Positions 21,455-33,396 of a stretch of 64,000 nt of DNA are shown one piece after another (position 1 is the stretch's first letter; each line of letters begins with the position of its first letter). The stretch is from Hymenopellis radicata. Taxonomy: Eukaryota > Basidiomycota > Agaricomycetes > Agaricales > Physalacriaceae. The stretch is from assembly GCA_015501595.1 (NCBI GenBank), contig JADNRX010000094.1:1-64000 (forward strand). The letters run 5' to 3'. A model generated the notes under the pieces. That model was given only the letters and a program-made list of their open reading frames with translations, did no database searches and had not been told where the DNA came from. Position numbers and translations under genes: made by a program.

Positions 21455-22863
21455 ATGGACGTGCGCTCGCCAAACTCATCCACGCTCATTCAAGACGGTT
21501 CGTGACTTGTGTTCTTCGATTAAAGCCTGTACATTAAATCGTGTTCTCTAGAAGGGGAGACTGGGACTCCTCCTTTTGTCATTTTCGACATTCTCCAACT
21601 GCTGGCGCTGTTGTTCCTTTGCTTGACATTAATCCCGGCAGCAGTATCACAGTCCGTCTCTAGAATGCGGTCTTGGTATGCACTAATGGTCTCATGCATC
21701 ATCTACTGTGCTGTCCTTCCTCCTCTTGGTTGGTCAACAGTCGGGACGTCCTCCCTCTTTGGGGTTTTGCCTGTTTCAGGCTTGCTTGACCTTTGCCGCA
21801 CCACCACTGTACGTGTTTCAAATTCACCGTCTAGCTCGCTCCCGCTGACATGATGAACACAGAGTCGCTTTAGCTGCGCTGATCTTCATTACTGAGGTTT
21901 GAGTCCGTTCATTATGGGTTGCACCCCGCCACTCATCTTCCTTTCAGCTCTACTTGCGATTGTCTTCGGTAGCGCTCCAGAGAGCGTTCCCTGAGCATGC
22001 GGTATTCTATGTACGAAGTCGATCCTTCTACATCAACCGGTTCTTACTTTGGTTTAGATGTTCTTCACATTGCCCGCGATCTATGTCTTCATTTTCTGGG
22101 AGGCCATGTTTGTGAGACTTCAGGACATGTCTCTTCCGTCCATGTATTCACAAGCCTTCAGATGGGCCTCGAACGAATTCCCACAGTCGAAAGACGCGAA
22201 GGAGGGATGTTCTGTCATGTTGATCAGACCAGACTGCAAGTTCCACACTGCTATCCACTCAGCTTGCACACTCACACCTGAGTGCTATCTAGGAGCCTGG
22301 TCACCGGCATTTGTGTTATCGTATTACTTGCTATCATGTCCCTCATAGAAGGTACTATTTCCACCTTCGGAGCTCTGGGCCGCTGATTCGAGCACAACTT
22401 CGCAGTTTACACTTTGATTCTCCTCCTGCGCCGCATAGGGAAAGTAACAATGGTGAAATTGTTGGCGGACGGTGTGCCGTCTCTGGCCTTTCCCCTGCAT
22501 ATGTTCGTGCGCGTCGCTTTGTATACTGTGATCGGCGGAATGGGTATCATGTCAGTGCACCTTCCTGTACCCATTCAACAATCATTGATACTCTTAGATT
22601 TTCGGACATTCTGCTGAATGCCAATGTTAAGGATGGCGGGACAGTATATCTGTTCGCAATGAGTAAGTCCCTTCATGTATGAAGTTGAACATCGAGATAA
22701 TGATGGTGTTACCTGAAGTCCCTCTTTCAGTTGCCCTTCTATTCTTCTCTCAGAAGGTTAGCATCTCACCCCATTGTGGAGCCTGCTCTCATCTTTGCAT
22801 GCAATAGGATATACTCCGGTTCTACATGTTCTGGAAGAAGCCTGCTCCGTACACAGAGGTGTG
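21455..22863 (+). CDS. Uncharacterised multi-pass membrane protein
   Basis: Exon 1 reads MDVRSPNSSTLIQD and joins across a 54-nt intron to an exon with FVIFDILQLLALLFLCLTLI and a second TM (WYALMVSCIIYCAVLPPLGW). Later exons give ACLTFAAPPLVALAALIFIT, LYLRLSSVALQRAF, FFTLPAIYVFIFWE, a loop with REGGMFCH, LLADGVPSLAFPLHMFVRVA, and the end ILRFYMFWKKPAPYTEV. About seven TM segments are likely. It resembles a large agaricomycete 7TM-type family of unknown function (recalled, not searched). Near 21765-21768 a T-run is one base longer than needed for FGVCLFQACLT, so the frame breaks there. The splice join before REGGMFCH is also unresolved. It may be a pseudogene or carry sequence errors. Confidence 0.6.
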
Positions 22864-23104
22864 AAGTCCGCCATGGCCGCGCTTCGCCACACCTCTGCTT
22901 AACTTAATCGGACTTGGTTGTACTACCAGTAGTGTATACAATGGACACAAATGTATTAACCCTATCCGTTGCACTTTGAACGACAGTAATGTAAGAAAGA
23001 TTGACATCGAAGATGAAGCTCTGCTCTAAAGCTACGAGTACATATAGTAATAACAATACACACAAAATTGCTAGGTAATAGATAATAGGACGAATGTGAA
23101 CGTT

Positions 23105-26100
23105 TTACCGTCCGTGATTAAGATGGTCAAGCAGCTCGTCGATTTCCGCATCACCCCCAAAGGTGAGACGTCTGTCTACCGAGCTGCGCTGAGGGTCTGA
23201 AGGCTCAAAGTACGAGCTGACGAGCGATATGTGGCCACGAGTTGCGCCGTGGCTAACAGGGGGAACGGGGAAGTCGGACAGGTTTGACATCCTGGAGTAG
23301 GTGGAGTTGGTAGTATAGCTTGTCCGACTGGGATCAGCTGAAGGTGGCTGAAGACTCGTTGACCGCGCGCGACTCTGAGTTATAGTTATATCTTCATCTT
23401 CGTGCTCACTCAGTCGATTGCCGGGGACGAATTGGCCAATGAACGATGTCCTGTGGGTACTCGCGACAGCAGGCGGCGTCGCCAAGTGCTCTACATGCCC
23501 CAATCGGAATAGTTCTGCGAAGAAAAGTTAAAACCAGTCTAGTCATTGGAGTATATAGTTAGAAACGCACCATCGCTTTCCTCTTCGTCGGGGGATTTTT
23601 CCAGTACAGACGAAGCCTCAACATCCTCTGGAATCGAAATCGAAGGATGGAAAGGTGGTATACTTCCTCGCTGCGAGAGAACCCTCGCTCCCGAAGAACC
23701 TTCAGGTATATCCGAGAAGACGAATTGTATCGCGCCATCCCGGTGCACGGTTGACCTCTCACTCCCGCTCGAGATGTGTGTACCACCCGAAATATGCCTT
23801 TCGGCGCTGTGATTCAACTCCTCGAACTCCTGGCTCAACTGTCTCGCCAAGGTGGTCAATTGGCTTCTGGTTGACGTCTTCCTCGACAGGTTCGGCCGGT
23901 AGAACAAATCACGGAAATTCTCTAGGTCGTCGGCATTCCCAAGTGGCCGGGGAGATGCCTGAGAGGATGAGGTGTCAGGTGTGCGGTCGTTGCTTGCCGT
24001 TCCATCTGAATTATTCTTCGACGACGGTGAGGGTCGTGACAAAGGTAGTGGTGGTGTACCGTTGATGTTGACAGATGACGATGAGATTGGGGAGTCGCCT
24101 TTTGAAGCCAAAGCTGCGTTCCCACTCTTGTCCGCCATCTGACGATACAATGGTCGAGTAGCGTCGTAATCGACGGGCTGCCTGTGCAGGTGACTGCTGT
24201 ATGGATGCTCGTCTCCCGCCTCAAAACCACTGTCCCGACTGCGAACAGCATTCGCGAGGGCCTCGCCAACACCGACCATATCGTATATAAAACCGGAGTT
24301 ACGCGCAGGGGATCGGACAGGTGTCCCGGCCTCCGACATATAAGGAGAGTAGTGGATGTCATCTGGTCGTACCTCTCTAACCTCCCCATCATCTATCTGA
24401 GCCCACATCTTCAAAGGAGTAGGGATTTCTCTGTCTACCACAACCCTCGGGGATAGATCCTTCTGCTCTACAGGATCACGATCGGCGTACAACGCGTATG
24501 GGTGGGCCTTGACTCGGGGAGGAAGTCGATGTCGAGAGACATCGGCATCTTGTTCTGGTGTGTCTATTGCAGACAAGTGGGGACCGGCGAAGTCGGCATG
24601 TACAGCAGGACTAGGGCCGTTGTACGTGTACATCCCACCTTGAGCATAAGGATGGGACGGTAACTGTAGGCTTTCGCGGTCGTCGATTGGAGGAGTTGAT
24701 AGTGCGATGCCCATTCGTACGTCGCTCCCAGACGACGCCTGGCTCGGAGTGTTCCTCAACAGCAACACAGGATCAAGTGCGGCCATCGAAGGATCCTCAA
24801 AGCGTATAACCCGTGTGCCATCGGCATGCAATGCATCTTCAAATCCGGCCCTTTTCTCTTCAGCTGGCGAAGGGTCGCCAACATTACAGAGGACGCCTGT
24901 AGCGACCTTCATCGCCGTCTTGCCCCAAGAATCGTTTCTCGAGTGGGTACGTGAATGTGTTTTCGTGTTGGAAAGAGTTTTGCTCAATGAGGTGGAGTGC
25001 GTGTGAGTCGATTTAGAGTGGGCAAACCGACTTTCAGTTGGGCTTCGCTTTATGATAGGTATCGGCTCCTGGTTCCCAGCAAAGGATCTTGCGGCCAAAA
25101 AGTCCATATGAGGATGTTTTTGCTTCGCGCCCTGCGACTTGGTCCGTGCTCGCGAGAAACTCCGCGTCCGTCGATTCTGAAACGAACCTTGAGCCTGCAT
25201 CTGCCATTTCTTCCGCTGATGTTCCAGAATCTGCCCCTCCTCCAAAACCCTAGAAACAGTGAGTTAACTGCACGGGTTCAACATTCAACTGACGTACCTT
25301 GATAGAGATGGAACTGGACTAGGAAGGGCTAAATCATCCAATGCAAAGCTCTTTGGCCGCGGAGCCCTTGCACTGTTACTTAGTAGTAGGTCCCGAGGAA
25401 TGTAGGTGGAGGGACCGGGATCCTGCCGGGGCTGAAGATCTACCATCGACCGAGAATGCGCTACAACGCGAGACATCATGTCGGCTGGTGTGAACGACGT
25501 CACGACAGGACTTCCTGGTGGACTGACAACACGCTTCCCATAGTTGATGGAGCCATCTTCTTTGACCTTGAACCTAGGTCGAGGAAGGAAGAGTGCATCA
25601 CACCATGTTTCAGGGGATAACCATCGATCCCGGCTTTTCATGCTGGACGAGGGTTTAGATTGGGAAGGTGCAGGCGAGCGCCGTGAATTACGGAGGTCGG
25701 GGGAGGATATGGAATTCTTGAGACTATGGCGAGCACTCGCGGGACGGAGAAAATTTGAGCTAGGCACGGTGGGACCCGTACTTTGCGAGGGTCGCATAGG
25801 CTGTGAGCGGAATGGATCAGAGTCGTTACTATTAGTGGATACAAGGGGAGCTGTATGCGGAAGGTTATCGTCGTCGTCAGTGGGAAATTGGTAGGCGTAA
25901 GGATGGTGGGTGGGTGAAGCGGTGGCCGGTCGTTCGAATAGCGTGTGGGATGATGGCGGGTCTTCTGATGAACGCTGGACGGTGTCGACAACAAACTGAT
26001 TGCGAAGTGGGGAATGGACAAGTGTCGAGTAGTAAGAATTATAGTATTCTTCGTCGTCAGTGTGGCCCGAGTTACGCGGCGATGGACGCGAGCGTCCGGG

Positions 26101-26741
26101 TCTACGTAGCGAGATATGAGCTCAGAGTAACACGAATAGCAAATGGATCAAACTAACGGCTGTCTTGGACTCAAACGCAGCGGGCGAGTTGACTGGAGCT
26201 TTTTGCTGGACGAAAAGTTGAAAATGTTGGCAAAGCTGGACCTTTTGACGGTGGAAGTATCGCGGGAAGTTCTTGGAGATGGCGACTCGCCAACACCTCC
26301 AGAAGCATCAATGCTGATGTATGACGGGAACGGCTGCCGGTTCCGTGCATCCGCTCGGTTTGTGTCCGCCCACCCAGAAGTGGAGACGGCCGACGTTGTC
26401 TTGGCCCTGGGTCGCCCAGTACGCTCGCCGGCAGCGTCGGTGTACCAGCCATTGGTGCGCATGTCCTCGTGTTGAGTGTTCATTTCTTTGGCATGTCTGT
26501 CGTCGTCGTCATCATCCTCTCCGTAGACAGAATCGCCCCAGCTGTCCCTTTCCTTTGGCTTCACGTAAGGCTGCCTAGGAGCTTCATAGGGTCCATTGTA
26601 CGGAATGTACCAGTTGTCCTCGTTGCCAGAGACCTTCTCGGAGGCATTGTTTCTGCGATTCGGAGAGGGCGAGGACGACTTGAAGATCCCAATCCTGGAA
26701 AACCGCGAAAACGGAGTGGGACTCTGCACCTTGGTTGTCAT
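23105..26741 (-). CDS. Large low-complexity protein, function unknown
   Basis: Four main exons join cleanly: 26741 to about 26160, about 26105 to about 25300, about 25250 to about 23573, and about 23517 to 23105. They encode about 1150-1170 aa. The protein is Ser/Pro/Arg-rich and mostly disordered, with an acidic run (EDDDDDDR). A more conserved-looking core reads SPETWCDALFLPRPRFKVKE, then GSINYGKRVVSPPGSP. It has no signal peptide or TM segment. The basic, Ser-rich character, an ARTKSQGAK patch and many SP sites would suit a phosphorylated cytoplasmic or nuclear scaffold, but that is only inference. I do not recognise a domain. The end is EIDELLDHLNHGR. Confidence 0.75.
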
Positions 26742-27307
26742 CAGGGGCAGCTGGACATACGCGTTGAGGATAACGCTCGGAAAGTAAGAGAGAACGCTGG
26801 CGGCCTTCTCCCGACGTCGAGAGAGCGTTCGTCGTCGTCGTGAACAATGGCAAACCGTATGGAGTATATTCCTGTGCCTTGTTCGAAAGCGCGTGGGAAT
26901 ATGACCCTAGGTGATCGCCCTTTAGCATGACTTGTCTCCATGATCAGCAACGCGTCAAGAGGAAACGGTATGTTCGCAAACGAAAGGGGTAGGAGCTAGC
27001 AGCAAGCGTACTGGAAGCCTAATTGAAGTAGACTTTGCGCAGTCTGATAACTCCGGATCTAGCGACTGTCACTCGATGCCTTGTACAACTGCCAGCAATG
27101 TTGTGGTGAATCCAGATACATGACATTTTTTGTATATATGTTTCTAATGCGATTTGCGAGAGGGATACAATGGAAAAGAGCTGTGAATACGACGACCCGA
27201 CGCCGTGCGACTGGGTGTCTCGAATAATGGTACCGTATGCAAGTAGTGAGATAGTTATCAGATGGCGAAAGGCGAACACAAGAATACAGAATGCAAAGAT
27301 TGTCTTA
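26742..27307. other. Intergenic region upstream of the low-complexity gene
   Basis: About 565 bp between the start of the low-complexity protein gene and the stop of the bZIP gene, both on the minus strand. It should contain the promoter of the former and the 3' untranslated part of the latter. Open frames here look like chance. No regulatory motif could be supported. Confidence 0.5.
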
Positions 27308-29295
27308 TTACTTCTTTGTGAGAGTTAAACTCTTCATACCTTCCTCTAGAAGGGCGGTCATTGCACATGTCTCCTTAGGCTCGCTGGTGACTGGCGATTT
27401 GCGCTTCATCGCGCCCATCTCTTTGCGCTCCTCGACGTCAACGATCTGTACCACAGCCTTCCCTTCGAGCACCCTGCGGACCTTGTCGACATCCATGGTA
27501 GTATTGGAAGAGGAGGAGGATGAAGGCGATCCCGAGAATGCATCCCAAAAGGCGCCTCCAAGTTTCTGAAGCAATGTCTGGCTCGCGAGGGCAGCGACCA
27601 TTATTTGTTGCTGCTCCATCTGCAGAGGCGGCGGCGATTGCGCGCGGAAGACGGGAGATGATGGCGGCGATGGGAGATACTTGCCGGACAAGATAGAGCT
27701 TGGTGTGGATTTCTGGAAGAACTTGGGACCAAGTGACGAAGCCAATCCATTGAGAGATGGCGAGTATCCAAATGGAGATCCGGAATAAGGCGAAATCGGT
27801 TTCGTGAACGGAGAGGGCGAGAACCTAGGATCTGGACGGGGAGACGAGGATGCCGAAGAGGGAGGTGAAGGCGGATATGGTGCCTGTTGCTGGCCCATCT
27901 TGGCCCAAAGCTGGTATCGATACCTAAGAACACGTAAATAATCACGAAAACGGTAGGGTAACAGAAAACGCACGAATCGATGTTCTTCAGAGTAAACGGG
28001 TTACTATCGGAGAAGCCGTCAAAGCCAAGCTTGTCGAATACGGGTGTCTTAACACGACTCTCCGCATTCAATGCGGGGTTGATGTTTTCCTGTAGCGCAC
28101 CCTTGCCCCAGGCAAAGTCGGGCATCAAGACGGTGTGGACTGGAGTAATACCACCACCGCCCATCCGAACACCACCCCAAAAGCCAGACGTTGATGATGA
28201 GCCGACATCCTTCTGGGTGTTGGGAGTGAGAAGGCTCGATGGCGATGTCGGCCTGGCTGCTGTAGGTAATGGGCCAGGCGGCGGGAGATTGAGGACGGGA
28301 ATATCATCAACAGTTAGTTCTGATGCTGGACGACCTTCAAGAAGAGCTTTCTTAAGAGCTGCAATCTCTTGACGAAGCGCCTGGTTTTCTGATTGGGTGG
28401 AGCCGAGCTCTGAGCGAATGGCTTGGAGCAGGCGATCACGCTCCGCAATGTCAAGCTCAAGGGTGGAAATGTACTCTAGTTTCGATATTAACATGATGGT
28501 ATTGATGAGTAAAGCCGTGTATTGTTACTCACCCTTGCGCCGAACCCTGAAATTTCGCGCGCTGATTTTATTCCTGAGCTGCCGTTTCTCCTTGCTTGTC
28601 ATCTTTGCAAAGACCTCAGGCGGTGGTCGCCAATCGGCGGGAAGATCGTCGTCGTTGTCCACGTCTTTCTCCTGCGGTGGTGATGGTGCTGTCATGATTT
28701 GGACAGGCGCGGGTGGTGTCGGTGGAGGTGCAGCAGTCTTCTTGACAATACCGCCACTTTGGACTGTGCCCTTGCGAGCTTTACCGTGACCCGCAACTTT
28801 GATGGGCGCGATTGTAAAGGTCAGCTTCTCTTGCGGCTTCTCCTGTGGTTGCTCGACAACCTCTTCCTCCTCCTCGTTGACTGCTGGTGAGGCATGATTA
28901 GATGGCGTTCCTACGAGCTGGGGATCAATGCCCATCGAGGTCTGCGGTTCTGCATCCATGGCCGCGGATCCGTTGCTGAACGTTCCAAAAAAGTCGTATG
29001 TCCCTGCCGAGACAGGCTGTGGCTCATCGAGTTTCAAGTCCTCGTCGAGCAGTAGATTGAAGAGTCCGCTCGATGTCGACGCCGACGGCGAGTCGTAGAC
29101 ATCGGGGAAGGAAGTCATTGGCGCGGACTGGGGTGGTGTCAACAGTGACTGGAACGGTGATTGTGGCGACGAGGCGCGCGACGATGAACAGGATGTGGAA
29201 TTAAGAAAAAGGTCGGTGTTGATGTACTCTGAGAGGTCGGCATCGTTCTGCGAGTAGAGCTGCGGGTCGGCGAGAGCATTGTTGTCCACCAGCAT
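27308..29295 (-). CDS. bZIP transcription factor
   Basis: Three exons. Exon 1 (to about 28530) starts MLVDNNALADPQLYSQ and holds an acidic, Ser/Pro-rich activation-type region. It ends in the basic region KEKRQLRNKISARNFRVRRK. The N-x7-R DNA-contact pattern is seen in NKISARNFR. Exon 2 continues with EYISTLELDIAERDRLLQAI and then a leucine zipper (L every seventh residue through ENQALRQEIAALKKALLEG). Exon 3 starts YRYQLWAKM and is Pro/Ser-rich, ending SLTLTKK. Both introns keep phase (K|EYI and S|YRY). The long C-terminal extension and the central NPFTLKNIDSYRYQLWAKM segment are typical of one basidiomycete bZIP group. The target genes cannot be inferred from this sequence. No cysteine-rich (Yap-type redox) domain was seen. 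Confidence 0.9.
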
Positions 29296-29584
29296 GATGG
29301 TCAGCTCAAAGAAATCTTTGCAACTCCGTGCCAGCTAAAATCCGGAAATGGGGCCCACTCGTGCTCGGCATCTCGGCACCCTTTCCATGCTCACAATCTC
29401 CATCCATCCATCTTAGCTTTCCCGTTGCGGTTACCAGCTTGGTTTCGCATTCGAGATGGGCATTATGATATTATTCGAGCCTTCATAAATTGTTCTTTCA
29501 TTCAACGTTTCAAGTAGTTGAACTCAGGTCTCGCATAAAAGCCGAGGACAAGCGAGTGCGATCTCTTGGTAGCCCACAGTTATC

Positions 29585-31085
29585 CTAAAATACGTCTTCT
29601 TCTTCCTCATCAACTTCCATGGGTGGCCAGAAAACGTCCACGTCTTTCTTCAAAGTCCCAATGACCTCCCAAAATACTCGCTCTGCATATTCAACTGCAA
29701 CATCGGCGGCATCCGGTAGAGGGAGTGCTGGTATAGAAGGGGAAATAATACTTCCCTCGGGTTGCACCCCGTCTTCCTTGTGCACGTAGAATGCGGAAAA
29801 GAGCGGGACTACCTCCTTGAGCATAGCAGATAGATACGGCCGCAACAACTCTTCTGGTGATTCTGTTGTTGGCGACTCTGCCGAAAGATAAAGAATCCCT
29901 AGGTTAGCGTTAGCGCGTTAGAGAGGAAGATAATCAACAGTCCTACATTTTCCTTGCGGTGTAGACATCGTACCCTCACCCATGATTAACGCCGTCACAA
30001 CCTTCTCTGATGTTCCACCATCCACGGTACCGGGTGGGAACACGAGTATACCTGTGTCCAAAGGGGAATCACCACCAAGATCAAATGGCTGATCCACAAC
30101 TGCCACACAGCGGGCCACTGGTGCGTGAGAAGACGCTGCAGCCACAACAACGCCACAGGTGATAGGTTCGGGAAAATCGTCAAGGGTAAGGGTATATGTC
30201 GATTCGGAATGGGTAACTGACGATATTGATCTGCCTAAGATATAGACGGCGCCTGCAACAGCTGCCGTTCGACAGAAGCCTTGTGCAAGCTCCCCGGAAC
30301 TGCCATAGTGCCCGACTAGAAATGGGGACGCGCCGTATCGACCAGCCGATCGAAGATATCTTGAAAGCCTCTTTAGCGTGGGTAGCGTAGGCTCTACACA
30401 ATGAATAAGACGTGGCGCAGACGAGCAGCATGGTTTCCCGTACCAGAATCAGTATAGCAGAATGCTAGAGCATACACGATAGCGACCACGATCTCCTCCT
30501 TGAGCGAAAACTTCTGACGCAGAAAGTCGCCAAACGGTGCTTGCTCCATACCTTCGAGTTCAGGCTGCTCTTCCAATGATCCGGAAGCGAACATTAGGAA
30601 GCGCATTAGCCGTCGTTTCTCGACGAGACTAAAGGATTTGCTCTTGAAGATGTCTTCTTTGCTTCCCGGTACATTGACTACTCCCAAATTCGCATCGTAT
30701 AGAGACACTTTTTCCACCAGACGGAAGCCACCGTAGCGAGACACGCCGGAAGACACAAGGCTGGAGATTAGAGGTCCAACAGCAGGGATGACAGAGGGTG
30801 CTAAGGAAATGGAGTATGACCGAGCCTGAGGCAGAGACTCTCCGTGTACAGTGGAGTTGGGCTGCTTTTGGCACCAATCGATGAATTCATCCAGGGAGAG
30901 ACTGGCTTCGTTATTGCCATAGTAAGGATGGCCGTCAAGATGGGCTATTCGTAGGCCTGCTTTGGATAGAGCACTGAGATGGTCAGCGAGATGAATGAGG
31001 ACAGTTTCAAAGCTCACGCAGCAGTTATCGACTCTACAAGGCCGGTACCGATGATGATAACATCAAAGGCAGATTCGTCTGACAT
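29585..31085 (-). CDS. Rab escort protein (Rab geranylgeranyltransferase component A)
   Basis: A GDI-superfamily chaperone that presents newly made Rab GTPases to geranylgeranyltransferase II (yeast Mrs6). The start MSDESAFDVIIIGTGLVESI has the GDI/REP dinucleotide-fold motif. After an intron come ALSKAGLRIAHLDGHPYYGN, SYSISLAPSVIPAVGPLISS, LVEKRRLMRFLMFASG, APFGDFLRQKFSLKEEI and a region with SAGRYGASPFLVGHYGSSGE, then GELAQGFCRTAAVAGAVYIL. The end is acidic (EVDEEEEDVF). REP rather than GDI is preferred because the conserved text and C-terminal extension are less like GDI1. At least five introns are present, and the minor exons near 30000-30230 were not joined exactly. Confidence 0.88.
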
Positions 31086-31234
31086 GGCGGTTTACTATCA
31101 AGTCATTACGCGGTCTGTTAGGGGCCTTTTAAACAAAATACAAGCATGTATTTTTAACGATAGTTACAAAGAGGTGTTGGGAATATCATACAAAGAGCGA
31201 ACAATACTAAAATGTCCATTTGAACAATAATTCG

Positions 31235-31983
31235 CTAATCCCTCATAGGTGAACGGGACCTGCTCCTACTATCCCTAATATCATCACGACTATGACTCCT
31301 TCGGCCACGACTGTAGGAGCGACTCCTGCTGCGGCTACTGTAGGACGAATAGCTTCTGGAAGAACGTGAATACGAGCGTGATCGGGACCTCGAACGCGAT
31401 GAATATCCGCCGTAGCTCGGTGACCGGCGGCGGGGCGGGAGACGTCCTCCACGGCGGATTGGAGATCTAGATCGAGAGTCTCTGCGACCGCGGTAGACGT
31501 CCCTTCCTCGCGGGAGTCCGCGTCCACGACCTCCACCTCTGCGGTAACGTGGAGGGGAACGCGAGCGAGAAAAGCGTCGGGGTGGTGGTCGCGGTGACCG
31601 GGAACGTGGCGAAGGGGAGCGAATAGATTCACTGGACAGCACAACGTGAACTATGGCCCCATCCAGCTGACCGCCGTCCATGTGAGAAACTGCTTTTTGC
31701 GCTGCCGAGGCATCCGTGAATTCGAGGGCGGCCTTTCCCTTGTTTTGTCCAGCTAAAAAGACAACAGTCAGTAAAAAAAGAAAAGACGCGGAACATATAT
31801 CTAGGAATGCGTACACTTGGGGTATACGGGCAGGTCGATTTTTGATATGTGGCCATACGGAGAGAACACGGCTTGGAGATGGGGCGTAAGGATGTTGCGG
31901 GTGAGATTGGAGACGACGATAACGCGTGCCTCCAACTTTGGCGACAGCGAGCGCCCGCGTGCAGGCGACGGCGAACGCGACAT
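31235..31983 (-). CDS. RNPS1-like SR RNA-binding protein
   Basis: Two exons (31815-31983 and 31235-31752) give 228 aa. The start MSRSPSPARGRSLSPKLEA leads into an RRM with RNP2 (VIVVSNL) and RNP1 (KGKAALEF), then a long C-terminal RS/RG-rich domain (RRGGGRGRGLPRGR; repeated SRSRS) ending SRSRSPMRD. The short N-terminal arm followed directly by the RRM matches RNPS1, a splicing and exon-junction-complex (ASAP/PSAP) factor in the nucleus. It lies head-to-head with the RRP42 gene, with only 62 bp between start codons, so the two must share a promoter region. Plain SR proteins are the alternative identity. Confidence 0.85.
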
Positions 31984-32045
31984 GGTGGCAGGACGAAAGG
32001 GAGAGCAAGCAAACAGGCGTACACATAGCTCAATCGTCGACCACC
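31984..32045. promoter_or_regulatory. Bidirectional promoter, RNPS1-like / RRP42
   Basis: Only 62 bp separate the two divergent start codons. The core promoter and both 5' leaders must lie in this gap or overlap the coding ends. No TATA box is seen. Both products act in nuclear RNA processing. Confidence 0.55.
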
Positions 32046-33198
32046 ATGTCCTCCATCTCCAAGGCGGAGAGGTCGTATATCCAGACTGGACTGCTCTCAG
32101 ATACACCGCGGCGGCAGGATGGCCGCTCTCTTCCATGAGTTCCGGTCCATAGCACTCGAGACAGGCGTCGCACCGCTCGCGAATGGCAGCGCTCGCCTTC
32201 ACATTGGCCGCAACGACGACGGCAGTGGAGGAACCGAGATCCTTTCTGCTGTCAAGCTCGAAGTACAGACCGTCGAGGAAGGCGGTGTCGACGATGGCCG
32301 TATAGTCTGCTCTGTATCTTGGTTCGTATTTTTTTCAATCTCCGGTACATACTGATTTTCATGGACACATCGTAAAGACAGCTCTCCCACCGCTTACCCG
32401 AATCTTTCCACTGGCGCTCTCGATGACCTCCAACACGATCTGACGACTGTGTTACACCAAACCCTTTCGCACTCTTCCCTCCATCCCTCTAACCTGGCAA
32501 TCTTGGCTGGGAAAAAATCGTGGCTGCTCAACCTTGACGTAGTGATACTTGCTGATGCAGGAAACATCTACGATGCCGTCTTCATGGCCGCCCGCGCAGC
32601 TCTGTGGGACACAAAAGTTCCAAGAACAAGAAGTGTGCAGTACAAGGCGCGCAAAAGTGGCAAAGCGTCTGCCGACATGGACGTGGATGAAGAAGCAACA
32701 AGTGGTTTTGATACTCGTCAGGTCAGCACGGCCGCAGACTTTGAGTTGCAAGACTACTGGGACGAAGGTGAAGTGCTTGAAGGCAGAGATCGTTGGCCTG
32801 TATGTCTGACCCTCAATTTGGTACATTTTCTTTCTTCTACGAGTTGGAGATGATGCTAAGGAACTACAGGAATCATCAATTCAATTTCTCGATGCCAATT
32901 TACAAGAGGAGGCGTCTTCACCTCTTCGAATATTAATGCTCTACTCATTTGGTACCTCTCCGCCCGCCCTCCAAGCAATGCGTACTCTCAACCAAGGGGA
33001 CTTGACTCTTGCACACATCAAGACCCTTATCTCGGTACGGTTTCAAGTGTTCTCTTTCATCATTTCTTACATGCACGATAGAGCGCCGAAAAATATGCCA
33101 GTGAACTCTTCAAGGCACTGAATGCAAAACTCGTAGAAGAGGATCTGCGGCGTAACCAGAAAGCGCGAGAGCGATTTTCTGGCCGCTTGGGCTTCTGA
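32046..33198 (+). CDS. rrp42: Exosome complex subunit RRP42
   Basis: An RNase PH-fold ring subunit of the RNA exosome, catalytically inert in eukaryotes. The start MSSISKAERSYIQTGL and RRQDGRSL are followed in another frame by HEFRSIALETGVAPLANGSA and RLHIGRNDDG. CTTCCATGAG should be CTTCATGAG, so one extra C at 32133-32134 breaks the frame. With that base removed, four exons sum to 975 nt (324 aa). Later text matches the family: WLLNLDVVILADAGNIYDAV, then AARAALWDT, IQFLDANLQEEASSPL and the C-terminal RFSGRLGF. If the frameshift were real, initiation at the internal ATG 32119 would give a protein lacking the first 28 residues. The identity is secure. Confidence 0.93.
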
Positions 33199-33396
33199 TA
33201 CGCAAGACCGTGTATCCCATTGGCGATATTTCGTATAGATACGAAAGGTAGATTTTACGCAGACTACTGGCACCCGAGAATGAAGGCGAAGTACAAGAAT
33301 AAATTAGTAATCCAAAAAAGCCATACAGTAAGGTAAGGTAAGAGATATCCAAAACCGTGATACAGATAAAGCATACAAACACGACGAGTCCACGCG

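Noticed and set aside
31243..31644. Second minus-strand frame overlapping the RS domain
   Set aside because: Shadow of the RNPS1-like RS-rich exon, caused by its repetitive codons.
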